The notes under the pieces were generated by a model. That model was not told the origin of the DNA and ran no database searches. It worked only from the letters and a program-made list of their open reading frames with translations. DNA of 64,000 nt from Rhabditoides inermis. Its lineage: Eukaryota > Nematoda > Chromadorea > Rhabditida > Rhabditidae. The position numbers and the translations under genes were made by a program. How positions within the stretch are numbered: the first letter of the stretch is position 1; the number at the start of each line of letters is the position of its first letter. Shown here one piece after another: positions 40,128 to 52,281 of the stretch. The stretch spans positions 62,001 to 126,000 of the forward strand of contig CAWZYM010000246.1 of the NCBI GenBank assembly GCA_963966185.1, written 5' to 3'.

Positions 40128-40964
40128 GGAGAGAGAGAATGAGAGAATGAGAGATGGAACTTGTGAAAGTGATCGGAGTGTTACAGGTGGTGTGCCAGCT
40201 CGTATAGCTGTTCGTCGAGTGCCTCGTGACGTGTCGCTTTTCGACAGATACGGAGGTAATGCAAGAAGGGAACAGGGATGAGGAAATGATTTTCTTATGT
40301 CAGTATTTTCAGATGACGCGTGCGTCGGAGAGCGTTTTCCTCCTGTTGGACTGGTATATATTACAGTATTTCCTATTGTACATGTTGTTTTGTGTTTTGT
40401 ATTGATATGATGTCTATAAATCACCTTCTTGTTGGCGTCGAAGAAAGCGTCGTTGGATCGTGGGACTTGGCGGATGCCGACTCTTGTTCCGTCGATGATG
40501 AGCGTCTCAGGAAACCGCCCACATCGCACACACTGCGAATCCTCTGCCGGAAATGAAGATACTCGCCACTTGAGGAAGCAGTTCCACAGACACTAAAATG
40601 ATGTGTTTTGAATATGTTAGGTTTTTGTGTTTTGTATCATAGCATTATCAGTTCGTTCCATGTTCACTCACTCGCATTCGCCCAAGCTTGATGATAGTGG
40701 TGGTGTCTCTTCCCGTGGCTTCAGCCATTGCAACTAGCTGCGAGTGGAAGGAGAAGAGAGGAGTAGATCCCTGGCATAGTGCCGTCTCATAGCCCAGCAT
40801 CAGCTCGTAGGAGATGAATGCCGACTCCTTAAACTGCCACATCGACGGAAACGAGTCGCGTCCATCGACTTTGCAGCCACACACAGCCTCGCCCATCTGT
40901 CTGCGCACTGTCCTCTGCACTCCACGGAAGTCGATGGTCTCGATCTGAATATCACTGAGTGTGA

Positions 40965-41037
<73 letters not shown>

Positions 41038-42350
41038 TCTCTCTTCTCTCTTCTCTCTTCTCTCTTCTCTCTTCTCTCTCTCCTCTCTCCTCTCTCCTCT
41101 CTCCTCTCTCCTCTCTCTCTTCTCTCTCTCCTCTCTCCTCTCTCTCTTCTCTCTCTCCTCTCTCTCTCCTCTCTCTCTCTTCGCCATCCTTCTTCTCCCA
41201 CCTCAAGGTTTGTTATTGTGTAGGGAGTGTTGTGGGCCTCGCAGATGGTTCGACGAATGAAAAAATCTCCTCCAAGATATGTATCCATAAGACTTAGATG
41301 GGACAGCTGGATGGATGGGCGAATGTACTTGATATCAGGCTCGTCTTCGGATGGGCAGACAGTGTCGCGGAAGCATTCGACATCCAGATTTCTGAATTCG
41401 TAGTATTACGGTATAGCCACCAAACATCAAACACTCACATGTGAGCGCACTTCTTCTTTCCACATACGAGACACATCAGCTCCGACGCGAGTCGAACAAC
41501 TCCCATATCGAAGTTCTTGTTCACTACAGTAGCCAAGCGCCGGATTTCGTCAAACATGTTGATAGGAGCCTCTTCCTCCTCTTCACTTTCGCAGATGTAG
41601 TGGCCTGGCTCGTCACCTGAGAGATCGATGTTCAGGTTTACAAGTAATTTCTATATGTCTCCCACCAAGATCTCTCATAATCTGGATGTGCAGACAGTCC
41701 ATCTCTCGTTCTGCCCTCTCTCGGAACTGGTGATCACTCTCATTGTCATGCCGGCCGCGGCGAGCAGTGACATCACTTGCTCTAACGAAGTCGTCACAGG
41801 AGCAGGAGAAGAAGTACTCGTCTTCAAAAACATATATGAATGAGATTATTCTGTGATGGTCTACCGATCATTCCCAAGTGCGGATCGTCCTTGAAGAGCA
41901 TGCAAGCTGTCACAACAGCAAATCGGATGTGCGCGCCCCTCTTCAGTTCCATCTTGCCGTGGTCGAAATCCGGCATAACTACGTACTTCATGCCTATAAG
42001 TCATAGTCAGATAACTGTGAAAGAGCAGTATAGTGTAGTTGAGGGTGGGGTGAATAGGACAGTGTTTCACCTTTGTGTTCTTGTTCGCGGAAGTGAGGCG
42101 ACTTTTCCAGTGCTCTCGAATACAATTCTTTTACAGATCTGAAGGCAAGTGTATGAATGATATCGATTGTGTATACTCACAGGGGATCCGGCCTCTGGTA
42201 CAGTGTGTCGTCGTTGTCCGCCATGCCCATATCGGAAAAGTCGTTGTTCTGAAGGAGATCCGTCTCACTCTCGCCCTCTCCACTACTCAGTTCTCGGCGA
42301 CGCTTGGCGGGAGGGAAACTACCACCCCCGTCTCTTTGCTTTCGAGGCAT
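38526..42350 (-). CDS. KDZ-transposase-like protein (transposon-derived gene)
   Basis: A minus-strand multi-exon frame starts at 42350 (MPRKQRDGGGSFPPAKRRRE, NLS-like) and ends at TAA 38526-38528. Exons in order include ELYSRALEKSPHFREQEHKG, YVVMPDFDHGKMELKRGAHI, a Cys-rich ELMCLVCGKKKCAHM, SFPAEDSQCVRCGRFP followed by LIIDGTRVGIRQVPRSN (first catalytic-type Asp), a long exon of about 540 bp with FVDFIINGGDPWADVSNW, then KHHALSPGIITVLCPHRVIY and a last exon (38526-38948) with LYDNNCHHYQYCMSREPDFF, STNHRDCPESMKL and FNSQAAEQVNAIL. The Asp-rich YDN...YC..REP block and the SQ..EQ.NA block are typical of the Kyakuja-Dileera-Zisupton superfamily. I see no frameshift, many spliced introns and no terminal repeats, so a domesticated gene is possible. 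An intron holds the GAGAGAA array at 40.97-41.18 kb. Confidence 0.7.
40010..40155. repeat. (GT)n followed by (GA)n in intron
   Basis: A GTGTGT run at about 40050-40094 passes directly into a GAGAGA run at 40095-40140, within an intron of the KDZ-like gene. Confidence 0.9.
40966..41181. repeat. (TC)n grading into TCTCTCTTC/TCTCTCC higher-order arrays
   Basis: Pure TC (40969-41025) passes into tandem TCTCTTC heptamers and then TCTCTCC heptamers. It is GA-rich on the coding strand of the KDZ-like gene and sits in one of its introns. The stepwise pattern suggests successive point mutation and re-expansion of units. Confidence 0.95.
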
Positions 42351-42569
42351 CTGAACGAAAAGATTGGGAAAGATCACGAACACACGAAACTACGCATATT
42401 GGAAAAGAGTCAAAGTTGCCCATGTATCGAATGAACAGAGTGCGAAAGGAGAGGAATTGCGAAATTTTGGAGTGTTGGAGGGAGGGAAGCTGGCAGGAGC
42501 TGGTTGCTAGCGCTAATATCCCGTCTATACGTCCGTCTATTCAGAAAAAGTGCATGAACTAGTAAAGTG

Positions 42570-43016
42570 CTAGTAACGTTCATGAACTAGTAACGTTGCC
42601 GGTTGGCGATCCATCCTGCGCGCGGAATAGGCGCGGCTCCTTGCTTCACGTGAGGAGGGCTCGCCTTCAGGTGTCAGGTCGATCTTCAGCCACTTGCCCA
42701 CCGGGTTTGGCTCCTGGAAAGACTAATTGATTTCCTCTCTCCGCCTCTCACCCCCTCGATAATCAATCATTACTACGCAATCAATCGATACTCACGCATG
42801 AGGCGGAGTCGATCGGTCTCGGCGACGAAGGGCGATTTCTTCTCCTCGGTGAGTTGCAGCCAGCGAGAGTCGAGCTGAAATTGCGCACGTTTCTCTCTCT
42901 CTCTCTCTCTCACTCACTCACTCACACACACACACACACACACACACTCACGCGCGCTCTTTCTCCCTCTCCCTCCCTCCCTCCCTCCATCTCTCATCAT
43001 CTCTCTTCATCTGTCT

Positions 43017-43064
<48 letters not shown>

Positions 43065-43885
43065 ATCTTACTCTCTTTCTCTCTCTCGCCCTACTTGCTA
43101 GCTGATGTTCGCTATGTGAAAAAGAAGAAAGGGACAAGTACCGTACCTTCTGGTGTCCGTAGGTGATGCTGTGCTCACGCAACAGCGGCAGATCGCACAC
43201 AATGCGCTGCAGCTCACATCTGCCCGCACTCGCAGTACGCTCGGCTGCGTCGCCAGCACAGTCATCTCCTGCAACACATACCAACTGAACATGTTATACC
43301 TACATTATCCCCCATGTGTCAGATGCGGAAGGGGGATCTCTCTCTCCCTTTTTTCTTACAACTTATCCACTCACGTCCGGATTCGTCAGCCGAGGGGGAG
43401 CTGGGCGAACACTGGGGACTTCTGCGGACTCGACGGGCTGTACTGCGGGCTGCTCGGAGCGTACTGCGGTGAAGTCGGCGAGTACGTGGGAGACGTCGGA
43501 GACTACCTCAACTCAAACAGTGTTACCATACAAAGTACAACTTACAGTATACCAAACTCAACCTACCGTATTCCCAGACTCACCTCGGCGACGCGAGTGA
43601 GTACGTCGGGCACTGTACGTGGGCGAAGTCGGCGAGTACGTGGAAGAGAGATGGGTCTGAAATAAATACGGCAAAGTTGTGCTCCACCACCAATGAATCA
43701 GTGAACATTCGAAATACAATTTTTGGCAATACTTGGAATCCATCAGATCTGAACAATTGTAATCACACATCGAAACACACCTGCAACAAGTTGATGCTCT
43801 GCAGTGTGAGTATGTGCGAGTAGCTGGAGGATGGCGGGCTTACCGCACACCACGCATTCTGACACATGCACTAATTTGTAACACA

Positions 43886-43923
<38 letters not shown>

Positions 43924-46900
43924 TCACTCACGGTCCCTCCGAGAAGCTCTCGCTTTCCTTGAAAAATGAGGTGGTTGAGAGAAGCACACAGCCCGGACGG
44001 GAGGATGAACGGCTACAGCTCGTCACCGTCAACGAACTGAGCAGATGAAAGGCTGTGGGGTGGGGTGAAGAGATTAAGGTGGCCTGCAACACACCTTTTT
44101 CATTGATAACACAGATGGGGTAACCGTGTTCACAAAAACAGTATCGCTTCCGTCTCTAATCAAAAACAAATCTCAAATCAATACCTTTGTGCAATACGAG
44201 ACAAAACTGGGCGAGTTGAACATAGTGAACGCGGTTCAGGAATTTGGTGCCCTGACACATGCACATCAAATCAGGTAAATCAACGATATCATTAATTGAT
44301 TCACATGCGGCATACTCACCTTGCCGCATTCTCAGCGAGCTGCGAGTTGAAGTATACGAGAGGTGTAGATCCTTCACCTCCCGCACGCCGCCCGTTTTCC
44401 CGTCACTCTGTCTTCCTCGCCTGAAGAGCCGCTCGATTCCCCCAGTACCGCTGCTGGATTCTGCGGTGCATGGCGAGAATTTGTTCCTTGGTGGCGGTGG
44501 GCTAAACATATTTTACGTTTATCGTACACTGGCATTCCAACATATCCCACGAGCTGGGGGCTTGAACTCGTATCGTCCAGGTGCTGGCGCATCTTTGTGC
44601 GTCAACAGCGACGGCTCGTGAGGTACCTAAACCCACAGATAAATGTATCGACACAATGATCACACATTTACCATCACCAATAACAAAACGTGAGCTCACC
44701 GGGACTGCCGGTTTGAGTTTCGGCAGGGCTGTTGGGATGCGCACCCCGCCTCCCCCATCCTCGTACCAGGGGCCGTAGTCTTTCGATAGGTTGGGGGCTA
44801 TCGGCTCGTACACCGCCTTTTGCACCGAAATCTGGACGCATACTTTATTTATTTAATGAAAATGAACTGAAATACCTTGTATCCGCGTTCGTACGGATCG
44901 CAACGACGAGTCCGCGATGTGATTGTATTCTAAAGCATACACATCTACATAAAAGTAACAGTGAAAACTACCTCATTAGCGCGTGTCCGCGCAGACATGA
45001 CGTCGTCCGCCGGCACATCCAGCTCCCTCACCACCTTCACTACCACTTTATGTCCGTTTTTCGTGCGGATCTTAACATATAAAGCAAGTAACAAATATAT
45101 ATAAAAAAACCAAAAAATATATTAAAAAAAAACCAATATATCATATACCTGGACTTGTTTTTGCTGTCGTTCCTTTTCCTCCCTGGCCGGTGTTGTCCTT
45201 TGAATGGGAGCGAACGGGCGAGGCTGTTCCGTCGCAATGTTCTTGAGCATATCGCGGAACGACATATTCTTAAAACGGAAAATAAATCTTTTACAAACTA
45301 ATAAGAATTCAACCATCGTCTCCGGTCTTACCTGGTTACTCATAGTCGGCGGGACTTGAGAGAGCCGAACCTGCTCAGCCATCTGAAGCGGCTGTGAAGG
45401 CAGGTGAGAATGAGACAGCGGGACTAGCGGACTGGAACCGGACTGGCGACGCTGTGCCGGACCTACTCCTTTCGCCTTCTTCTCAACGCCTGAAATCACA
45501 CAATTCATCTTTCTTACTATATGACCCACCTCCTATCGGATGTCCGAGCTGACCGGGAAATCCAATCATCGAGTGTGCGCTCTCTCCCATCGACATAGAG
45601 CCCATCTTTCCATTCGACGACGCGGGAAGAGCGGAGAGAGACGGGAGCATGCCGCTTTCATGCATGCCAGACGTACCACCTAAAATCGAAGAATCTCTCT
45701 CACCCACAACTATACTCTGAAACATTCCTATATACACTCTCTCCTCACACTCACACATTTCCTGCATACCTCACTAATTCGCTCCGTATTGTTGCACGAG
45801 CACGTGTTTTTGTTGCCAGTGAACGATTACGATTTCAAAACTCTCACCTTGAGAGCGGAACGGTCTCTTCCTGTTCCGACTGAGCAGCTTCGAGCCAGGC
45901 GCTTTCTCCTCCCTCTCCTTTTCAGCTGCGACAACACCATCAACAAGAGCATCGACAACCTAGAGAAAAAAATGAAGTGATGTTCAATCTTAAAGATTCC
46001 ATACCTGCTGCACAATATAATCTACATAGTGTGCCTGCGTCTCTTCTTGATGCACTGCGAGCTTTGGTGGACGTGATGCACCGCGTTTTTGAAGGAGACG
46101 AAGCATATGACCATGTCCGTTTGTCGGATTCTGATAGCGCAGAATGTCCAGCTCACTGAATAATTTTATACAATAACTCATATTGCAGAGGATACTAAAA
46201 CAAAAAAGAACAAACCCTTTCTCGGACAGGTACTTCAGACGCGAAGGAGACAGAAATGAGTGCGTCAGAGCTTCCGTGCAGTCGAACACTCGCTCGTCAG
46301 AGTTGACCGGAATGAAGCGATCATCTAAACGATTGAACTAATCGACTGAACTAATCAAAAAAACAGAATAACTTAACAACTCACAGCGGCCCTCGGATCC
46401 CTTGACGCGCTTGAGACCGAATATCTTGGGCAAGCTCTCCTGCTCGTACCAATCTTCGCACCCCTGCATCAACCTTCGAATGAGCTGCGAATTCTCGGGC
46501 AAATCTAAAAAATGAGATTATTACAACGGAGATACATGTCAAACACACCTTCGGGCATCTTGAATTTTGTCATCGCATCCCAGTAATCCGGTGGGTACAC
46601 AGAACCTTGACTCCGAACAGTGTAAGTGTTACCACGAGGGTACATATGCCGCCACACGAACTTATCGAGAAGGCCGTGCACGTCAGTGAGAGGAGTAGTG
46701 TTGTCAAAGTGGAAAACTTGGCTGTCCAGGACCGGCAGGCTATACGATGACTGAACAGAACGATGACTGAACAGAAACAGCACATCCATGAGTGTTCACC
46801 TTGTCCGCACGCAATCTCCTCAAGTTGGCAGACGAACTTTTACTTGATTGTTCAAGTGCGGGAATGAGGCCGCTGATGGCGGCAGCATGTACCATCCAAC

Positions 46901-47214
46901 GAGGGCCGAACAGCTGCACCTTGTCGCGATCCGCACCAACTAAGCAAAGCTATTATGTTATAAACAAATCAATATCCACAACGATCTCGATTGGGGTAAT
47001 GTTAAACTCACCAACAACGATCTGGAGAACGGACACATCGTCGGCGCGCCTATTGAGGTCGTCCGTGTCTTCGAACAGATCTCCAATACGATCGGGAAGG
47101 TGGGACTTAGCGCCTAGTGGGACATCTGCAAAATATGACTTCTCAACACAATTATGCAATAATAGTAATAGCATTACCTGTGCCTTTGTTCGATCGTCTT
47201 CCACCCGAAGGCAT
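42570..47214 (-). CDS. Large multi-exon protein of unknown family with CTD-like and HMG-like 3' parts
   Basis: The frame starts at 47214 ([12 protein letters not shown]) and runs through at least a dozen minus-strand exons: [40 protein letters not shown] (faintly BTB-like), [79 protein letters not shown], a Ser/Met-rich linker (45.7-45.4 kb), [40 protein letters not shown], and [17 protein letters not shown] at 44.33 kb. Downstream minus exons include CTD-like heptads (43.66-43.39 kb), an HMG-box-like stretch [20 protein letters not shown] (42.88-42.80 kb) and a last exon ending [13 protein letters not shown] at 42570. The region from 47.2 to 44.3 kb is well supported as one gene; whether everything down to 42.57 kb belongs to it is uncertain. 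Likely nuclear. Confidence 0.5.
42890..43090. repeat. (TC)n / (CA)n / (CCTC)n compound microsatellite
   Basis: TC, ACTC, CA and CCTC units follow each other in an intron of the minus-strand gene. The longest pure TC run is at about 43021-43060. Confidence 0.95.
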
Positions 47215-47657
47215 CACCTCACAGGCAGAATACAACCGTTATTCTGCAAAAACAAAAAAATGAATGAAAGAAAGAAACACAATAGAGCAAAAAACAATAG
47301 TCATAACACAAATCATATGGCAAGGCAACAAGAATTGTGAGAGAAATGACGTCATAATACAGTACCCTAATAAAATAGTACACTACTGTTGACGAATATG
47401 GCCTGCGGAATAAATGCCCACATAGAACGCCCGACATTTTGAATTTGTTGATCAAATTTTGAAAACCTTTAGTGTTTGTGTTTGTTTGTTTTAAAAAAGA
47501 TTTCCCCCGCCCGCTCATCGGCTCTTTGTTGATGACATATGCGAGAGTGTGCGAGAGAGTACGCAAAGAAAAGAGAGCGCTGAGTGGCGAGAATTAGAGA
47601 ATATGCGTTCAGAGCGATTTGTTTGCTGATCGTTTCTGATCCGACTTTCGTTCAACC
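47215..47657. repeat. Repeat-derived intergenic DNA
   Basis: The stretch from about 47520 to 47657 is similar to 27.09-27.22 kb in the MAM gene intron (shared TGCTGATCGTTTCTGATC and CTTTCGTTCAAC). The rest, upstream of the minus-strand gene start, probably holds its promoter; no specific element is visible. Confidence 0.5.
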
Positions 47658-47970
47658 AAGGGAGTGTACACTCTGAGTTTCGAAGTTGAGTTAGCATCGG
47701 GATGTGAACATATGTTGAAAATGATGTTTTTTGTCAATACAACTATGTGTCGGAGATACATACCTATAAGTCGGTGAAAAATTCTGTTGAACATTGAAAA
47801 TTGGCACCAATTGGCACCAAGTTCTGCATTTTGATACATTTTGCGCTCAATTTTCATCAACTTGCAGACATTTTCAGCAAACAGTTGTATTGACAAAACT
47901 GAGTCGTTTTTATCATATTTTCACATCCCGGTGCTAACTCAACTTCGGAATTCAGAGTGTACACTCCCTT
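47658..47970. mobile_element. MITE with terminal inverted repeats of about 87 bp
   Basis: The left end 47658-47744 starts AAGGGAGTGTACACTCTGAG and reappears inverted at 47883-47970, ending CTCCCTT, with only a few mismatches and small gaps. The 138-bp centre has no coding potential. It is inserted in the repeat shared with 27.1-27.3 kb. A second, partial copy of the terminal repeat lies at 48301-48350. Confidence 0.85.
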
Positions 47971-48300
47971 TAAAAGTCGTCAGAAATAGGCCCCTGTATC
48001 TTTACTGTACAACTTCAAGCATCTCACGCTTACGTTAGTTCCGTTGTGAGATCTTTGCATCCTGCGTTATGAAATCTCTGCATCCCCTTCTTGCCTAGAC
48101 ATGCTCTTCCTTATTCTTGTGTGTCATTGTTCTCATTTTCCTTTTTTCGTGTGAGTGTAAACATAACTGGCAACTGCTCGAAGTCTCCATCAAATCATAT
48201 AAAAATCGTACTCATCGACAATTCACATAATACATTGGTAATATTGCCTCATTTTAAAAGAAAACAACATTCGAAGAGCTCATTCGTGAGATCATTTTTG

Positions 48301-48352
48301 AAGGAAGTGTACCCTCTGATTTTCGAAGTTGAGTTAGCACCGGAATGTGAAA
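48301..48352. mobile_element. Partial terminal repeat of the same MITE family
   Basis: GAAGGAAGTGTACCCTCTGA and the following TTCGAAGTTGAGTTAGCACC match the left end of the MITE at 47658. It is truncated and directly upstream of the GPx exon copy. Confidence 0.7.
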
Positions 48353-48385
48353 ATAGCTGCAAACCAATTGTCATTCAAATTTAGT

Positions 48386-48448
48386 CCGACCACGGAGCCG
48401 AATGCAATCACTGAGGACATCGATAAGTGCCTCTCGGAGACCGCTTAA
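48386..48448 (+). pseudogene. Orphan copy of the last exon of glutathione peroxidase
   Basis: Reads [20 protein letters not shown] and a TAA, nearly the same as the last exon of GPx copy 2 (36536-36605). No other GPx exon is found around it, so it cannot make an enzyme. The downstream DNA is also similar: a block near 48607-48660 (TTTCAAAAATCCCGCTC, TCGCGCGCGGATTTA) matches 37345-37395 behind GPx copy 2. This is a segmental copy, not a retrocopy, as it includes nontranscribed flank. Confidence 0.85.
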
Positions 48449-48711
48449 ATGGTCGTTTTGTTTAATTGTATGATAAATGGCAAGATTATATTAACATAAA
48501 AAGATGTTTTCATTAACAAAGGTGTGAAATATTAAAACATCGGTTCTAAAAAATACTCTTCACCAAACACCTAACAGGAGTCATCAAAACCAGGCTATTG
48601 AAATCCTTCTTTCAAAAATCCCGCTCAAAATTATTCGCGCGCGGATTTACAATTTTCAAATTACCTCTTCTTCATTCGCAATGGACCGTGGTTTGTCACT
48701 TTTCGCGCGCG

Positions 48712-48790
48712 GTGCGATCCGCGGCGGGGATCGAACCAGCGACCTCCCGCTTCGCGCGCGTAGATCGCTATCCACTAGGCCATGCGGCCT
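48712..48790 (-). pseudogene. tRNA-like sequence (Arg-type scaffold), probably inactive
   Basis: The minus strand reads GGCCGCATGGCCTAGTGGAT, with an A box, and GGTTCGATCCCC, a B box. The anticodon arm (TACGCGCGCGAAGCGGG) and the acceptor stem do not pair well. A tRNA pseudogene or tRNA-derived repeat. Confidence 0.5.
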
Positions 48791-48799
48791 CATACAGTG

Positions 48800-49434
48800 A
48801 GGTGCTCAGATCGCGCACTCTATCCGATGCCGCCGGGCTGCCATAGAAATGCACAGAGCACCTATTGAAACCGTACAGAGTAGCCTTATTAGGTTGAAAA
48901 TACGAACAGGTAAGAATAAGTAGGAACATAAGGATGTTTCTATAGAATGTAGCAAAAAGTAATGAGTGCTCTCCTCCCTCGGCCTCCTCCACGGGGGCCT
49001 CGGTCGTCGAGTGCTTTACCAAGGGGTATGACTGTGACCGGTTTCGTGACTGTAGTATATGAATACAGCTATTGTATAACGTTTTGCATATGTTCACAGT
49101 AAAAATCGTCTGTAAATTACAAATACGCAGGTGATGAAAACATGAAACGTCAGAAAGCACTGCGCACGGGCTGCGCACCCCCGACTCTCTGCGCTCTCGC
49201 CCCCCGCGCTGAGTCTGCGTCTCTGCACCCGCGGCCCGTTGCGATATAGTCTCACCTTTCAAATTTGTCGGTTCAAATTTTTTTATCTTTTTTCATGCGT
49301 ATTTGTTTGCGTTTGATTGTTTTGATTTGGTTTGATATGGTTTGAAACATTGAAACCAATCCAATCATCCTTCTTACTCCAGTTTCTTTTGTTTCTGTTG
49401 ATGAGACGTGTTGTGAAGTCTCGGCATCATCTTC
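48800..49434. other. Upstream region of BUB1, no gene seen
   Basis: No exon recognised. The stretch before 49435 is T-rich and contains TTTGAT/GATTTG repeats at 49305-49365; an AG-acceptor-like CTCCAG at 49377-49382 upstream of the ATG could be an SL trans-splice site. Confidence 0.4.
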
Positions 49435-52047
49435 ATGGGAGGCATACTTGTAAGTTTGTCATTATTCTCATTTTCCCGTTTCGTGTGGTCGCGTGAGGTG
49501 TATGTTGTGTGTCCATATCATGTGTTGATTGCAGGAGAAGTCAGGGCCGGGGATGTCTCGCTCTCGTCTCCGCGAATTCCAGGCCTGCCTGGATCAGTGA
49601 GTGCTTTACAGCGTCTCTTTCTTGATTCTCTTTCTTGAATAGTACTTTTATACCTTTCTAACCCCTGTCCGATGCAATTTATCCCTTTCACGTGTTCATC
49701 TCCAGGCGCGACGACCGCAGCAAGGCCGCCCATCTGGAGTTCATCGCCGGGTACGTTGTATGATTCAGTTTCTAGTAATGTCGTTATGGTGTAAGTGTAA
49801 TGTAGTTAATGAAATGAACATTCTACTCTCCTTGTCCAACTGGTTCCCTTCTTCAGTCAGCTGGAGTCGTACCACCACTGGCAGGCGTCGGACGTGAAGA
49901 AGATGTGCCAGACGGCCATCAAGCTGTTCTTCGTCGACGACCCAGACTTCAACGACGACGAGAATTTCCTTCGCATCCTACAAGTGCTTGTGAGTGGTTT
50001 TGTTGTTTTCTTTTTTTGATGTTTGTTTACTCTTCACCCACCGCTTCCAGACTCGCTACTCGCGCAACATGGGCTCAGTGGGCATCTACCAGCAGATGGA
50101 CGATCTGGGCTTCTTCCAGACCAGCAAGAAGTTCTATTACCTCTGGGCAGAGGCGCTCGCTGAGAGACACATGCAAGACGGGTGCGATAATTATCGATTT
50201 ATTGATTAAGAATATTCGATGTTTAGGTTCAAGAAAGTTGTGGCGAAAGCGGTGTCGAAGATCGGTCTCGTTTTTGCCGACCTTGACGTCTTCATCGATC
50301 TCTCCAAGAAACACCTGCAGGTAGAGGCGCTCACTTGTTATCGATTGATTATGGATGTGTAGGACTCTGTCAACTTCGAGGAGTTCTGTCCGGACGAGAG
50401 CGAGCGCACGGTGGCCTTCTTTGTGCCGAATAAGAAGGGTGAGCATCCATGCTCTTTTCCTCCTCGCACCTCTCCATTGCAGCCCGTCGTCGCAGTGTCG
50501 CCATTCTCGAGCAGGCCGCCAAGCCCACCCACCCCCTTCCCCAACCCGCCACCGCCACCAAGATGACCGGTACTGTAAAATACCGTATGACTAATTGTGT
50601 TTACCGTATGCCTACCGTACCTTCGCAGCCCGTCTGGTGTGCATGGATCGGAAGGAGGACGGATACGTTGGCATCTCTTTTGAAGAGCGCCGCGCTGCCG
50701 AGTGGGAGGACACACAAAACGTCCACGGTACGGTAGACGGTTACGGTACTTTGCGTGTGCATACTGTACTTGAAATTTTAGACAACAACGCGGCGAGCGG
50801 CGACGTGGAAATGGACATTTCGATGGACGTGTCGATGGCGCCCGTGCCGGTGCCCGCTGCTTGCTCCGCCCCTTCTGGCCCCGCCCCTCGCATCGCCCTC
50901 GCCTCGAAACGAGTGGAGGAGAGAGAGGGGGACAGGGAAGAGGAGTCGAAGAAAATGCGCATACATTCGCCTAAGAAGCCACTTCAGAAACAGATAAACG
51001 GTGAGTGGTTGTGGATGAATTTCGAAGTGATAGATTGTTTGTAGTTGCCGACGCGTCTCCGATGGGCAGCTCGTTCACCACCCACTTCACCTCCAAGGCC
51101 ATGTCCGTCTTCAGTGACACTGTCCGCATCGACAGCCGCCACAGCGACACGGGTGCGGCTCACGTTCACATTTCTGTGTTGCCTTTTTTTTCGCAAATCC
51201 TCTTTACATCATGTTGCCTGAAAGTGGAAACAACGTGCCTGTGTGTTGCAGACGCGGACCCGCAGGACGAGTCTCTCGTCGCCCCGTCTCCCGCGACTCC
51301 CGCCCAGTTTGAGGTATGCCACTCTGGAAGGGTAGATTGTACTCATGTAGGAGTCGATCGTCTTTGTGAAAGAAGTGAAGAAAGTGAATGGAAAATCGAT
51401 CAAAAAGGAGGTAGAGAGAAGGATGATGTGCGTATTGATCGATGTGTTGTAGATCTTCTCGGAGACACTTCACGAGCAGGAGCCCGCTGCTGCTGCTCCG
51501 GCGCTGGCTGAGAACGTGTGAGCACTGGTTCTATTCGTGGTTCAGAAACCTGGTTTGACTCACAATTTTCTCAGCGCGCCTCCTTCCCGCCCCACTCCCT
51601 TGCCCCTGGAACGCCCTGCTGAACGCCGCCCCCTTGGTCTCATCCCCGTTCCCAAACCGGCAGCCGACGACAAGAAGGCGTCCATGTTCGCCGACCTCAT
51701 CGACGACGACGACGACGTGCCTCCGCGTCGCTCGCAGGTACGGATGGGGGAGTGGATGGAGTAGAGTGAGTAGGAGGTGCACACGGACTCCACCCTGGCG
51801 AGTGAGTCGAGCGACGGAGACTCGACCCGAAGGAGCGAGTGGAGCTGCGCCCGACAGCTGGCATTCGACGTGTGGGAGGAAGAGGAGGAGGAGGAGATGG
51901 GGGAGGAGGAAGGGGGAGAGAAGGCGAATGCGAATGTGCTCGATGTGCTGATGCAAGAGGTAGAAGGAAAGGGAGATGTAGTGGTCATGGTACTTTTCAG
52001 GCACTTCAGGAGAAGCCCGTTGTGCCTCTGTTCGAAGACGGTCCGTT

Positions 52048-52084
<37 letters not shown>

Positions 52085-52242
52085 CGGGGGTAGAAAGAAG
52101 ATGTTATTTCAGAGGAGACAGTGGCTGGAACCAAGTTCCTGATGACTGGAGGCTCGGGCCTCGGCGGACAAGTCACCAGCACGCCGTTCTATCCCAACAC
52201 GGACAAGCCGCCCGTCCTCGACGGTCAGACCCTCTCTCTCTT

Positions 52243-52281
<39 letters not shown>

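Noticed and set aside
40648..41288. Overlapping long frames over the TC array (179 and 162 codons minus, 110 plus)
   Set aside because: The repeat part is simple sequence. Only the non-repeat part from about 40.66 to 40.94 kb on the minus strand is an exon, and it is included in the KDZ-like gene.
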